Assembly (NCBI GenBank): GCA_949752735.1
Contig: OX457042.1
Span: 33,402,789-33,466,788, forward strand
DNA: 64,000 nt
Direction: 5' to 3'
Source of the DNA: Lumbricus terrestris
Lineage: Eukaryota; Annelida; Clitellata; Crassiclitellata; Lumbricidae
Shown here piece after piece: positions 25,601 to 39,361 of this stretch. A model generated the notes under the pieces. That model was not told the DNA's origin. It searched no databases and saw only the letters and a list, made by a program, of their open reading frames with translations. Both the position numbers and the translations under genes were made by a program. Numbering within the stretch: the first letter of the stretch is position 1; each line of letters starts with the position of its first letter.

Positions 25601-28600
25601 GCATTCTAGTCCTAGAAAAAATCTCAGAAACGGAAACAAAACAACTACAGAACCGCCGTACTTTAGGGGGCTTCTGCATTTCAGTATCCTCGGTTTCCTA
25701 GTCATGGCACCTTTTAGTAGGTTACCCATGGATTTCTGACTCTCCAATGTCCGTCATGCTCATAGTTGCTTTCTTTGCAAAGAGGGCAATATTATCAAAC
25801 ACAGTTGTATTGCATTAGATACCGAACATTCTGTTGGATGGGATGTGATGTGAGTAGCCTGACCTGGGATTATCCTTCACGAGTATTTGCAATGACATCA
25901 GAAGTGCTTCCGCAGGCTCCAGTTCCCACGTATACTCCAGCGCCTGGCCAACGATAGCAACCAATCCAGTGCGATCGTCCGTCCTGTGAAAGCAACGTTA
26001 CGCAAAACCACGGATAACAATGTGCAGCAAATGCATGAAGACAAACTCCACGACATCAATAGAAAATAACTGAACACTGGTCATCTCACAACAATGAAGA
26101 CGTACAAACAATGACTAGTATTGTATTCATAGGACGTAGAGTGGGAGAATGTCTTAGGGAACAGTCTTACCATGCACACCAGGGATTTATTATTATTATT
26201 ATCATTATTAATTTCTAATAAGTCTACTCAAATGGAGTACATGAGAAAGTGGTCCTACAGTTATGCTGCAGCCACACACAGACAGAATAAAAGAACACAA
26301 GAGAAAAAGCTACAGAGATAAACGTTAAACTGATAATTTGTTGTCGTGCGTGCAACCCTTCTGAACAAATTAACAGAAAACCCCGCAAGAACTCACCCGG
26401 AACAAACTTCCCTCGTCACTATGTGCAGCTCCAAAGCATTTTCACGTCGAACTTCAGCTTCCTAAAAAATTCACAATGACCTTTAAAATGTTATCATATA
26501 TCCATGATCAGATGCATAAATACACGTGCAATACATACAACAGTCTTTTAAGTTTGCAATAAACTGACACATCTCAAAAGCACTAAGATCAGTTTCTGTT
26601 CAATAATTTCAAAAATATATCAATGAATAATTTCACCAAGCATCACTTCACTCAACGAATGCAGCCGTTCCTAAATAACACACAAAAAGTGCAACAACTA
26701 ATGATTTCAGTGCTAAACGTTTTAACAACAAGAGTGCACTACAAGTGACTGGGAACTAAAAGCAGCTTGTTGTGAAGTGCTAAAAGCACAATTGCACGTA
26801 AACAGACTGATTGCAAATACGATCTCTACACAGCATGAGCTCAGCAGTCCAAAATTTTTGCTATACGATTTAAAGGTATATTTGCTACCGACCACAATGC
26901 ATTACTGGAACAGGTCATGCAATGACAAATTAAAAATGCATATACTTATCACTCATGAGTTGGAGGCTCAAATGCTGTAGTACATGTAAATTAGCGATTC
27001 ACTGAATTAGCAATTCAAACAAATTCCAAAGACTAACTTTTAAGAAAAATATGTCCATTCAGATTGTTCATATCACGTTCCGATTCAAATCAAAATATCC
27101 ATCCGACATTGGACTACACTCTCAGATATTATCATTTAAATATGAGCATGATATATTCATCAAATTACTTTACTTGCCAAGAACACCATGTCAAACAAGA
27201 GATGTGCATGGCAGAAAAATATGCTTACCCTGGATTCTAGGATATTCCTACACAGTTTGGAGATTTGGTGAGCAGTACTTGTACCTCCGTCATCATACGC
27301 CAAAGGAAAGACTTCCTTAAAAAAATATAATGAAACATGCATACATGTCTTCTTCATACATACAAATACATGCAGTCATGCACTTGTCCTACATAGGATG
27401 CCTTTCTTCTGTTTCAAGGAACAATACATGTTTGTTAATTAATCAATGTCATCACAAATGCAACTTTGTTAAATTATAAATTTATTTATGAAGAGCCTAA
27501 GACTGAACATTGCTATTTGTGTTGTTTAGTGATCACCAAGTTGGGCTTTTATCAATAGAAGTCAATGTCTAATTCAGCGTTTCCCAAACTTTTTGGGCCA
27601 CGGAACCCTTCGCGTCCTAATATTTTCTGGCGGAACCCCAATCTCAACTAAACGCATTGAATCATACGGAATGCACGGGGAGCAAAGGTAATTATAGTAA
27701 TTATAAGCATAATTATTACCGTGTTTACATACGTAAACACGGTAAACTATAGAAAGTTTATTTTTCTTATAATATCATGAAAGATTAAATTGCACTGTTT
27801 TAAAAACCACGATTTGTGGTTCCTACTGAAAGTATGCTCAATATGAGGTCAGAATGTGAAGGTTCATTGGAATTCTGCTTCATTCGTGATAGCCTGATAG
27901 GTCAGTAAGAAGTTTCTAGTCTACGTTAGAAGAGTTGGCTGCTTTTCACCTTAATTGAGTAGTTTTGTATCCTATTATCGTAATTCATGAAAAGGAAGCA
28001 TTTAACCAAGTTCGCTTTCAGGTCGTTAAAATGATTTGCAATTTATGAACGATGGTTTCCTCGAGAATCGTTTAATTAAAGTCGTGTGAGTTTGGAAAGC
28101 GTTCCACGTTTCTAAATTAAATAAAAGAGCTATAGGCTAGAGGGGAACGGACATTAGCCCCCCTGGACATTATCCCCCCCGGACATTATCCCCCCCGGAC
28201 ATTAGCCCTCCCGGACATTATACCCCCGGGGTAGGACATTATCCCCCCCAGTATATGATAGCATTACCTAAAAGTGATGCACAAAATGTAATTAATGGGT
28301 CATGTTATATGAATATCTATACATTACACATTAGTTTAACATCCTGTAGGAATATGCTAAGTTAATTGAAGGTTTAATATGTATATTACAAGACATTTTA
28401 AAGGTTTGAAACGACGCTAAGAAGTCTACGAAGCTCATTAGTAAATGTCGTTAATAAACCTTCGTTGTAGCCATAACTGACACTAACAAGTAGGCCTACT
28501 TACTGTATACGATTCCCATTCGTTCATTTCTCTAATGTATTGAATCTAATTTTGAATTGAAATGACACTAATAAGTCTAGGAAGCTGAGACATAGCCTAA

Positions 28601-31600
28601 CTGACGTTAACAAATCTTTGTTGTGAGACACTAAACAAATAGACTGTATAGGCCCTAGGCCCTACATACGATTCCCATTCGTTCATTTCAAATCTAAGTC
28701 TAGGCCTAGGCCTATTGATACAACTAGGACCTAAATGACACTAAGTACTTTCGTTTGCATGTGAATGCCAGTGACAAGTCTTATCGGTTACGGCATTATT
28801 CTACGATTTGCACATAGGGGGGACTTTGTCCGGGGGGCTAATGTCCTACGCAAAATCGGGGGGGGGGGAATATGTCCGGGGGCTAATGTCCGGGGGGGAC
28901 AATGTCCGGGGGGGGATAATGTCCAGGGGGGCTAATGTCCTACAACCAGGCTAGAACCCTAGCTAGCGTACGTAGATGTCATTCAATTTTGGCACATTTT
29001 CACACAAACAAATTAAAATCATTATTTGTTGTTAGCCTACTGCTGCAAGATCAAACGATTCTTTCAAAACTTGCATTTAACGGTGCTCAGACAAGTTTCG
29101 TCCAGATAACAATAACAAAGATGACTGCGTCTCTGTTCAGACTAAGGCCTAAAGCTCTCACCTACGTTACGTTCAACAGTGATGTTTAAGTTTACCCTAA
29201 ACAAACTACATACTATGATACTAGGCTAATTATTGGATTGCTAATAATCACTGAAAGGTCGGGTGAGGACAAAACACAAAGGACGATTGACGCTAGTTTC
29301 AAACTTCCAGTGCATTTTCAAAAGCTGCTTGAAATGATGTATTGGAGTAGAATTTCTTTAAAAAATTCTTTCTTTCTCAACTTCTCGCGGAACCCTTGTG
29401 CTCGCCCCGCGGAACCCTTGGGTTCCGCGGAACCCACTTTGGGAAACGCTGGTCTAATTAATTTATTAAGGGGATATAAGCTTAAGTGCTTGATGGGTTA
29501 ATTGCTGATGTTTGCAGAACCAGGTTCTTTGGCTTCATAAGCTTAAATGCCATTGCTTATATAGAAGCTGATGAAAATGCGGTTGTTGATTGGTAGCTGG
29601 AGATAATAGCTGTCACATGTGGTAAGTTAGAGATAAGAGGCCTTGGCTGAATTATAGATAAGAGGCCCTGGGTGAGTTAGAGATAAGAGGCCTTGGGTGA
29701 GTTAGAGATAAGAGGTCTTGGGTGAGTTAGAGATAAGAGGTCTTGGGTGAGTTAGAGATAAGAGGTCTTGGGTGAGTTAGAGATAAGAGGCCTTGGGTGA
29801 GTTAGAGATAAGAGGTCTTGGGTGAGTTAGAGATAAGAGGTCTTGGGTGAGTTAGAGATAAGAGGCCTTGGGTGAGTTAGAGATAAGAGGTCTTGGCTGA
29901 ATTATAGATAAGAGGTCTTGGGTGAGTTAGAGATAAGAGGTCTTGGGTGAGTTAGAGATAAGAGGCCTTGGGTGAGTTAGAGATAAGAGGCCTTGGCTGA
30001 ATTATAGATAAGAGGCCCTGGGTGAGTTAGAGATAAGAGGCCTTGGGTGAGTTAGAGATAAGAGGTCTTGGGTGAGTTAGAGATAAGAGGTCTTGGGTGA
30101 GTTAGAGATAAGAGGTCTTGGGTGAGTTAGAGATAAGAGGCCTTGGGTGAGTTAGAGATAAGAGGTCTTGGGTGAGTTAGAGATAAGAGGTCTTGGGTGA
30201 GTTAGAGATAAGAGGTCTTGGGTGAGTTAGAGATAAGAGGTCTTGGGTGAGTTAGAGATAAGAGGCCTTGGGTGAGCTAGAGATAAGAGGTTTTGGAGAA
30301 TAAGATATGGGATAGTTCTGATCGCATTGTTGATAGTTTGAATTAATAAATAAACATATTGTTATTATAATTATAATTATTATTATTATAATCTGTTATG
30401 TTCGAGTCTACCTTTAGCTTGTCTGACGACAGGTGTGCATAGTTGGTTACAACCAGCTGGCTGGCTACATTTACATGGTAACACGTAGATGTAAAGTTGT
30501 ACAGATTAATGCCGTAATGGAGGTGTCCTGTGTATCGAGCCTCTGTCTTACGCACAACCTTTAAAAAAACAAGCACAAAACATTAAACTCAACAGAAATA
30601 CCAGAGAATTAAAATAAAGAAAACAGAAAGTACAGGTTTCAACCTGGGCATAACAGGGCAAGTCTCTTGTCCCTACTCTAGAATCTTCATAAGAGAGCAT
30701 CGTGCTTTTACTGTTATCGGACCTGTCCTGCAGTCTGGAATGGCTCATATTGACCTAGTGCAATGTGCATGGGCACACCTAGGGCTTTTTGTTAAGCAGT
30801 GTGTCAGCTCATCAGTTTCTTGCAGTCATTTAAATCTCTTGCTATTTCAATTCCCTGGTTTTTTGTTGAGTTTGCAGAGCCAAGATGAATTATGTTAAGA
30901 ACAGTGAGTTCACTGTTCTTAACAGAATTCATCTTGGCTCTGCAAACATTCATCTACATCTCACACAACGCAAATTTCATCCTACTTTACAACTGATCGA
31001 CAGCGTAATGCTTAGCGAGCCAGATTGTCAGTTTACGGATTGGGGCTGAAATCCTTGTCAGAGCAGAATTTGGTTAGAGATTTCTGCTCCACCTTGTCCC
31101 CCTAGTCAACTCAGTTACAATGAGTACACTGACAATGAGTACACTGACAATGAGTACACTGACAATGAGTACACTGACAATGAGTACACTGACAATGAGT
31201 ACACTGACAATGAGTACACCGACAATGAGCACACCGACAATGAGTACACCGACAACGAGTACACCGACAACGAGTACACCGACAACGAGTACACCGACAA
31301 CGAGTACACCGACAACGAGTACACCGACAACGAGTACACCGACAACGAGTACACCGACAACGAGTACACCGACAACGAGTACACCGACAACGAGTACACC
31401 GACAACGAGTACACCGACAACGAGTACACCGACAACGAGTACACCGACAACGAGTACACCGACAACGAGTACACCGACAACGAGTACACCGACAACGAGT
31501 ACACCGACAACGAGTACACCGACAACGAGTACACCGACAACGAGTACACCGACAACGAGTACACCGACAACGAGTACACTGACAACGAGTACACTGACAA

Positions 31601-34600
31601 TGAGTACACTGACAATGAGTACACTGACAATGAGTACACTGACAATGAGTACACTGACAATGAGTACACTGACAATGAGTACACTGACAATGAGTACACT
31701 GACAATGAGTACACTGACAACGAGTACACTGACAACGAGTACACTGACAATGAGTACACTGACAATGAGTACACTGACAATGAGTACACTGACTGTACAC
31801 TGTCATTGGAAAGATGAGATGACGAGGGAGAAGACTGGTTGCACACCTTCGTATGCTGAGGCTAAGAAAATGAAGTCGCTAACAATTCACACTCACGGCT
31901 GTCTCAAAGCTATAGCTTAAGAGACTGCTCTTCTCGTTCCCCCCTCTTACACTGCACTTTCTAAACAATAAACCAATATAAATTCAAAACTTCCATTGAG
32001 AAATGTTCGAAAGTCATGTCTTAGCATCATTCCAAGACTACCAAAAAAGAATAACATAAACATTGGCCACACACTCCCACGTACCCACTCACACGAATAA
32101 ACACAGTAAAGAACTCATATTTGACTTAACCCTTTAATGCCGGAGGGTAGAGGATTTCCCATACCATTTACTACCATCTCGGCATTAAAGGGCTAAGGAG
32201 TATTAAAAGCAGCTACAAAACTCATCACCTGAGCCTGAACTCTGGCCATTTGTCCGGACGCATCTCCAGTCAGCGCCAGGATCTCTTCAACGCTTGAATC
32301 CAGATATCCATCAACGTCCGATTCCAGACCGATAAGACTGCATTCGATCGCTTGGAATGGAAACTGCTTGAAAAGCAACGGCATCGGAACAAGGTCGTCA
32401 CACGTCAGATCCTCAGTGATGCCCGTGTCAACGAAGAACACCTCGAGAAGTTTGCCTTCGGTCACAACCTCAATTCTCCCGCGACACCATCTAAAAATAG
32501 ATTCGAGATAAGAGATATTGAGAATATACCAAAATTAAATGGCTGTTTAATTAATTGATCTAAACAATCGCAGTATAGTCATCAATGATAATTTTTTTTA
32601 ATAAAAATAAACAAATTAATATAAAACAAAAACAACCATGAAGATTATAAATTCGGATCAGCACGAAGACAACATATCCATTGTGCTAAGTAAAGTAAAC
32701 AATGTGCAGTGTATACCCAAGATTTGGTGACAACTCCTAGTGCAAGTCAAGCAGTCTCAATATCTAGAAGTGCGTAGCTAGCATTTCTGTAGAAATTTTG
32801 AGTGTGAAACACTGAATGTCTGAGTACCTAGCAGCAAAAGGGTAGCCAGTAATATTCTCATATGCTATTTTGTCATAACTGTAGTCTACACATAGGATGT
32901 ATGTATGCGCACTTGTTATAGCGCCCCTTCAAGTTCCCTACTCAGAGGCGCTCCCGACTACAGAGCGGACACTGCATCGGAGTTTCACGCCGAAGCGCTG
33001 AGCAATTGCGAGTGAAGGACTTGCCCAAGGTCCCTACGCGGCGACTTGAGGTGGATTCGAACCTCGAACCTTCCGGCTTCAAGGCTACGCCACCACTACA
33101 CCACCGCGCCCCATAGGAGTCTGTGTAGCTTGCATTGCAACATGCAAAGTCTTTAATCCAACATTTGTTGTTCTGCAGAAGCTCAGTGGGCTGCTCAAGA
33201 TTGTGTAACAACCCTAATAATAATAATATGAATAACGATAAGCAAAAGAATAATAATAATTATTCATGTTCATTGACATTGAGACGTGGCAGTACAAATT
33301 CCATGATTAATCATAACTAAGTACTGTACCTGGATGTGGTTGGGTCTTTTGCTAAGACGAGAAGACCTTTCTTTGGTTCAAGGTCCTTCTTCCGGTCCTC
33401 AGCGACAAGCATCGTTCGATTGATGTCGTCCGTCAGTTGATTCAATCTGATTTTTAAGTTATAATATTCAACAGATTAGAACTCAAAATACATAAAACAC
33501 ATTTGCAATCTACAACATTCAATCATTCATTCATTCAGAGCATTTATATAGCGCCCCTTCAAGAAACTACTCAGACGTGCTCCCAGCCCAACCACAAACA
33601 GAGAAAAAGGACTTGAGAGACTTGTAAGGTCAATGCTAAACTAAAACAACTTATAATGCCATTCTGTACGATTCAATTTCTACACTGTAAAATATTCCAC
33701 TTCTTGGTTATAACACTCAGAATCCATGTAACTGCATCTTTGTAGATATTTTTAAAGGTGCAACACTGCACCTTCGCACATACACACGGGCTACACTCAC
33801 AAAAACACACGTGCATAACACGTGGAAAACGTTAGGTGGCGCTTCTAGCGTGAAAACACCAACTCGGTCTGGTCGTGTTTATCTTACCTTTCTTTTTGAC
33901 CAAGCCTGGGTTGGGAGCGCCTCTGAGTAGAGATCTTGAAGGGGCGCTATATAAATTTATGTGATTGAATGATTGATTGCATAAATGCAGGCAAAAACAT
34001 GCATTTTCCGGAATATAATTATAGGTAGACATGGCACACGCATACACCGTACTGAGATAGTCAAACGCGACTACGAGCATGGGAACTGTCGGTGACCTCA
34101 AATATATTGCCATTACTGGCAAATACCTGCTTAAAAAATAACCTTAAACATACATTTTCTGCACATTACAAATGTTTTTAACAATTAGTATTTGTTGAAG
34201 CTTTACATGGCTTAAGTTATTTAAAACCTTTGCTATGTGTTATGATATAACAGTGATAATTGATTCTCTATGCCTGATGTAGCTGTTCAAAAGTATCTGA
34301 AAATAGTACAATGATTGACAGAGCAGAGCTGCAGCTACATATTAAAAAGATTATTTGGTGCACCACTTTTATATAAGCTGAAACCACAACTCAGAGTTAA
34401 AACATAAATGCATGGATATATTCATGAACATAGTAGTTTCGATGAGAGAAAAGGTACAACCAAATTAAACCGACAATAACTAATAGAGTAGTTGCAACAC
34501 TTAACTCTTTCTCATTCGAAGCCAGCTGAACGTACAACAGATCTGGCGACATGACGGCTGTTACGTAAACATCGTGGAACTTCTTGTCACAGTCGGGAAA

Positions 34601-37600
34601 TTCTTCCGTCTTCGTCAGAATCAGTCGCCCGTCGTCTCTACAACAGTTCACAAAAATCACGTTTCAAGCGCACTTCAGGCAAACACGCACAAACTATTTC
34701 TTCCTTGGTTTGGCGCTGTCTTGCGGGTGTGGACCCTGTCTATATGCAGGAGCTCTGCTGCCCGACCCTAAGCGTCCAGAGCCGTAACTCTCTCCATTCT
34801 TCTAAGCAGGCTGAACTTATTGTCCCCCCAGTTGCGCAATTCTATTATGCAGCGCCGTGCATTTTCTGTCACTGACCCTGCAATCTGGAACGGGCTCCCT
34901 GTGGAACTACGTCTAATGCTTAGAGCCTTTGAGACCATGTTCCACTCTACTCTTTTAGGACTGTTCTCTTTAGCCCGGGTTGGGTCAGAAGCACCTCCGA
35001 GTAGATGATCTTGAAGGGGCGCTACATAAAAACTACAAACTGTCCTTTTTTGCCGTGCTAGAGTCGGGAGCACTTCTGAGTAGTCCCCTTGAAGAAGCGC
35101 TATATACATTCTTGAATGAATGAATAAGTCATTGAAATCAATGAATGAAATGAACGACTGAACAAATTCCTCTCTAGTAATATTCTGAGGAATAAAAAAA
35201 ATACATATCCTGGATTTTGCACGTTAGCCTGTCAAAGGCATTTAAAAAGAAAACTAATATTACTTCTGATAGATGTTCATGTTTGGAGAAAATATAAATC
35301 TAAAAAAGTCTTTTAATCAATAATCAGGGGTCTGTTCGGTAGTGCACTAGGGGTGAGGTGATGGTTCAATGGCAACACACAGGCATGAAGAACAGGATGA
35401 TGCAGGTTCAAACCCGCAAGACCCATACAATTGGCTCAGCATTCCACTCCCTACGGAAGGGTGATAATAAAATGAGCGGGTTATAGCATGTATGTACTTA
35501 CGTACACACGCATGCATGTCTGTATGTATGAGCAGATCTGTTACAGCGCCACTTCAAGATTTCTCCTCAGAGGCGCTCCCGACTACAGCGCGGATACTGA
35601 AATCGGAGTTTCATGACGATGTGCACGAGTAATTGTGAGTGAAGGACTTGCTCAGGGTCCCTACATGGTGGCTTGAGGTGGATTCGAACCTGTAACTTTC
35701 TGGCTTCAAGGCACCGAACATACTCCTACGGTAAATGCCCCATATGATTGCTAGGTAACTCAGGGTACAGAACCTTTTGGCGCCGCCGTTTTGGCGCCGG
35801 CATTTTTTTTCTTGTTCAAGGTCCGTACACAGTAATCCGACTTCTACCTTTGCAAGAATCATTTTCACCAATCCAGCTTCTACTGGAGCAACAATTATTT
35901 TTATCATTCCAACTTCTATTTAAACAATAATTAATATCATCAAAGCAAGTCTGATTTAATCGAGAATTTTTATCAGTCCCACTTCTATTTAAGGTAAAAA
36001 TAATTATCATCATCCAACTTCTATTTAACCAAGAGGTTTATCATCAATCCAGCTTCCATTTATACATGCATTTTTTCGTCAATCCGACTTCTATTTCGGT
36101 AGAGGAGGTTTGCATCCAACCAGATTCTATTGCATCAAAGACTTAGTTTCATCCACCTTCCATTGACAGGAACAGTTATTTCTACAAACCCAACTTCCAC
36201 TTACGCCAAGAATTAGTTTTATCAATCCAAATTCCATTTAGGCAAACATTTATTTTCATCAATAAACTCCTGTGCCAAAACGGCGGTGCCAAAACGTCCT
36301 GCTTTGGTAACTCACGTGTAAGCATGCGTCGTATTGATGGCTGTTGAGACTCCGGCAGGCAACTGGATGATACCTTCGCAGGCTTTGTACAGTAGCTCCA
36401 GATGCTGCAACAGAAAGAGTCATAGGATATGCTCATTTACCACAAATCTTCACCATGGTCATCACGTGGAGACTATTCAGCAAGAACAAACCCACAATTG
36501 TTGGACCGAATATCGAAATCTTATCAAACAATTAAAAATTTCGTTGTAATGTTGTAAAAAAAACTATATACATCTATGTTTTATGCTTTATAATGATTCC
36601 TTAGTAAAGCCATCAAAGCAATTGTTTCACTCAACATATATAACTTTTGTTTCAGTAAACAGGTTCAAGCAAATTGGATATTATTCTTGGCGGGTCACTC
36701 TTGACACTTTTTTGCTGAATTACCGACTACAACAGCGTTTGAATCATTAAGTTTGCAAACTGACAAAGACGCCACCTGTCGTATGCAGACATTGCAGAGT
36801 TCAAATGTTCGTAGTGTCCAGGTTTCAGATTTGATCCAAATTTAGTTGGTGATAATTGCAATTTAAACCAACAGAGATGACTGATAATATGCAATATTAC
36901 ATTGCTAAACAAAACTCGAAGAAATAAAGTTTTGATCTCTCTGTAGAGAAGTAGAACACTATGAGCTGAGGAAAACGTCTGTAGGTGCAGTATCACGATA
37001 CCAAGATAATCACTTCAAATAAAATCATAATATAAAACCATGATCCATTAGGGAACAGTATTTCTATTTATTCTTTCATACATTCCAAGAATTTATATAG
37101 TGCCTATTCAAGAGACCCACTAAGAGACAAATGGAAGATTTAATGGAAGACCCTACACAGCCTGGTAACTGATATGTTCACCACTATAAAATGCTAACAT
37201 ATAATTCCTTGAGTTACACGATGAGCGGCAACATAACATTTCAATTACCTTAGGATTTTCGTCAGCATAATCGGCCTCGAGCACCAGCGATCGTACCGTA
37301 AAAATAGTCTGACAGACTTTCATATCTTCCAGCCAATCACGCTTGACCAGCGGGTCGAGCCACAGGGAATTTCCCAAACTACACAAAAACAAAAATGAGA
37401 TAATCGAATATAACCTTATTTAGATCACTCGCATAATTTTAAACAATAACTGTGATCTACTTTATTTTTTATTTTTCGAAGCTTGCACATCCGACCAGAG
37501 AACCTCTGGAGGTTCAAGAAAGCTAAACAAAGCTTGATCGTAAAAACTTCAGACTATGAGAAATAAATTTCACATATGTACATAATAACAGCCTACTCAT

Positions 37601-39291
37601 TCAACTGGTTAATAAGTTTCTTGGTGGGAAAAGGGGGAAACTCCAGGTTATTGCAGTGATTCACGTTAAGCATACAGAGCTGCGAAAAATGGAAAATCAC
37701 TCTACAACGTTTTCTAAAGACTGTTGATCAAACCTGAGAACGATATTTCCCTCGAGTATCTGATTCTGAATTATCTCCGCCAAGTAGGTGCTTGCCTACA
37801 ACAGAACAAAATCAGGGTATGACTAACCATTTACTGACCACCGCGTAATAAATGGTATTGGACATCCTATACCCTTCGTTAGTAAAGGGTTAATGGTTAA
37901 CTTTTGTGACTTTAACATCAAGACAAGACCACACACAGCACCCGTGATTAGGTTGTCGTAAAGAAGATAGATCTGTAAAAATATATTACAATCAATATAT
38001 ATGTAACAATCAATAACAAAAAACAAGGACAGGAAGAATAACTTAATATTAAAGCAGGACTTAAAACCAGTCTCTGCAACATATTCTAAAATGGAGTCAT
38101 CTTCAACTGCATAAATTTACATCTCACCAGTGCTGTATCCAAAGTTCAAATTCTGTTAGGTCATCTATATTGTAACGTAGTTTAAATGCAAACACATGCA
38201 ACTGTAAATTTATATTTTCCATAATTTGCAACATAGATGTAATGTAGACAGAATGTAACTTACACATCAAGAACTTCGTAGCAAACTCAAACCTATGATC
38301 GTAGGATCACAGATCCGCACTATTGAGCAGTTCACTATCCCACATCAATGTGCTTTAATACATTATCGTTATCATTATCAACGTCGTCATCAACATCATC
38401 AACATTATCATCATCAATTACTGATGCCAGCCATTTGGCAATGATGGGTACGAATAAATAATGTCCATTGCCCTTGGTCATGTCAATTGCTCCCATTAGT
38501 GTTAGTCCAGGCAATGTTATAGCCTCACTTATATTATCTATCCAGTATAATCTTGGCTTCCTTTTCTTTAGTTTTCCTTCGAATCTGGCAAGTCTTGAAC
38601 TCTTAACCGTCTAGTAATTGAGTCGCAAACCTGGGAATAGTCCTCATTCCACCTATACCACTTCACAAGATAGTAAATTTTACTAGATCACTAAATTGTT
38701 AAGTGTGACCATGAATCAGGAAATATTTGCAAAATCAGCATTAAAGTAATTTAGACGTACCTTTTGAGTCCACGTAACATCCCTGTCAACAGGTTTAATG
38801 CGACAGACAAAGACTTCAACAGCCTGAAAGAAACCAGAGGCAGGCAAGTCAGTTTTAAGAAAACAAAATCGCCAGCAAAGGAACAACATTGACAAATCCA
38901 CAGATGACTATTATTATTATTATTGTTTAGGAAGTTTTATATAAGTGCCACTTCAAGGTAGGCTACTCAGAAGCACTCCTAGCCCAACCACGGCTAAATA
39001 GAACAGTATTGAGATTCTTGAAGAACAGAGTGGACTGGCTCCTAAGCACAGTGTAACAGGGAGGCCATTCCAGGTTGTAGGACAAGCAATCGCAAACGAG
39101 TGCTGCTGTCCAAGTGAGGAACCAGAAGCTTGGCTTGGTCCGCTGACCGAAGGGTGGATCGACGCTGGACACCTAGGGTGGAACAACAGAGTTCTCGCAG
39201 ATACTGGGAGTTGGTCCCTCAATGCACCACCAAAGCAATGACAGACCCGCAGGCAATCTGCTGGAGAAAGGGAGGGCAATACAAGACCTCT

Positions 39292-39361
<70 letters not shown>

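Noticed and set aside
28147..28944. CRISPR-like repeated ggacatta units
   Set aside because: The units are tandem and inverted without spacers, and the context is a eukaryotic intron.
31111..31920. Open frames of 230-266 codons on both strands
   Set aside because: They are by-products of a stop-free 15-bp tandem repeat; the same length in several frames and no splice context show they are not genes.
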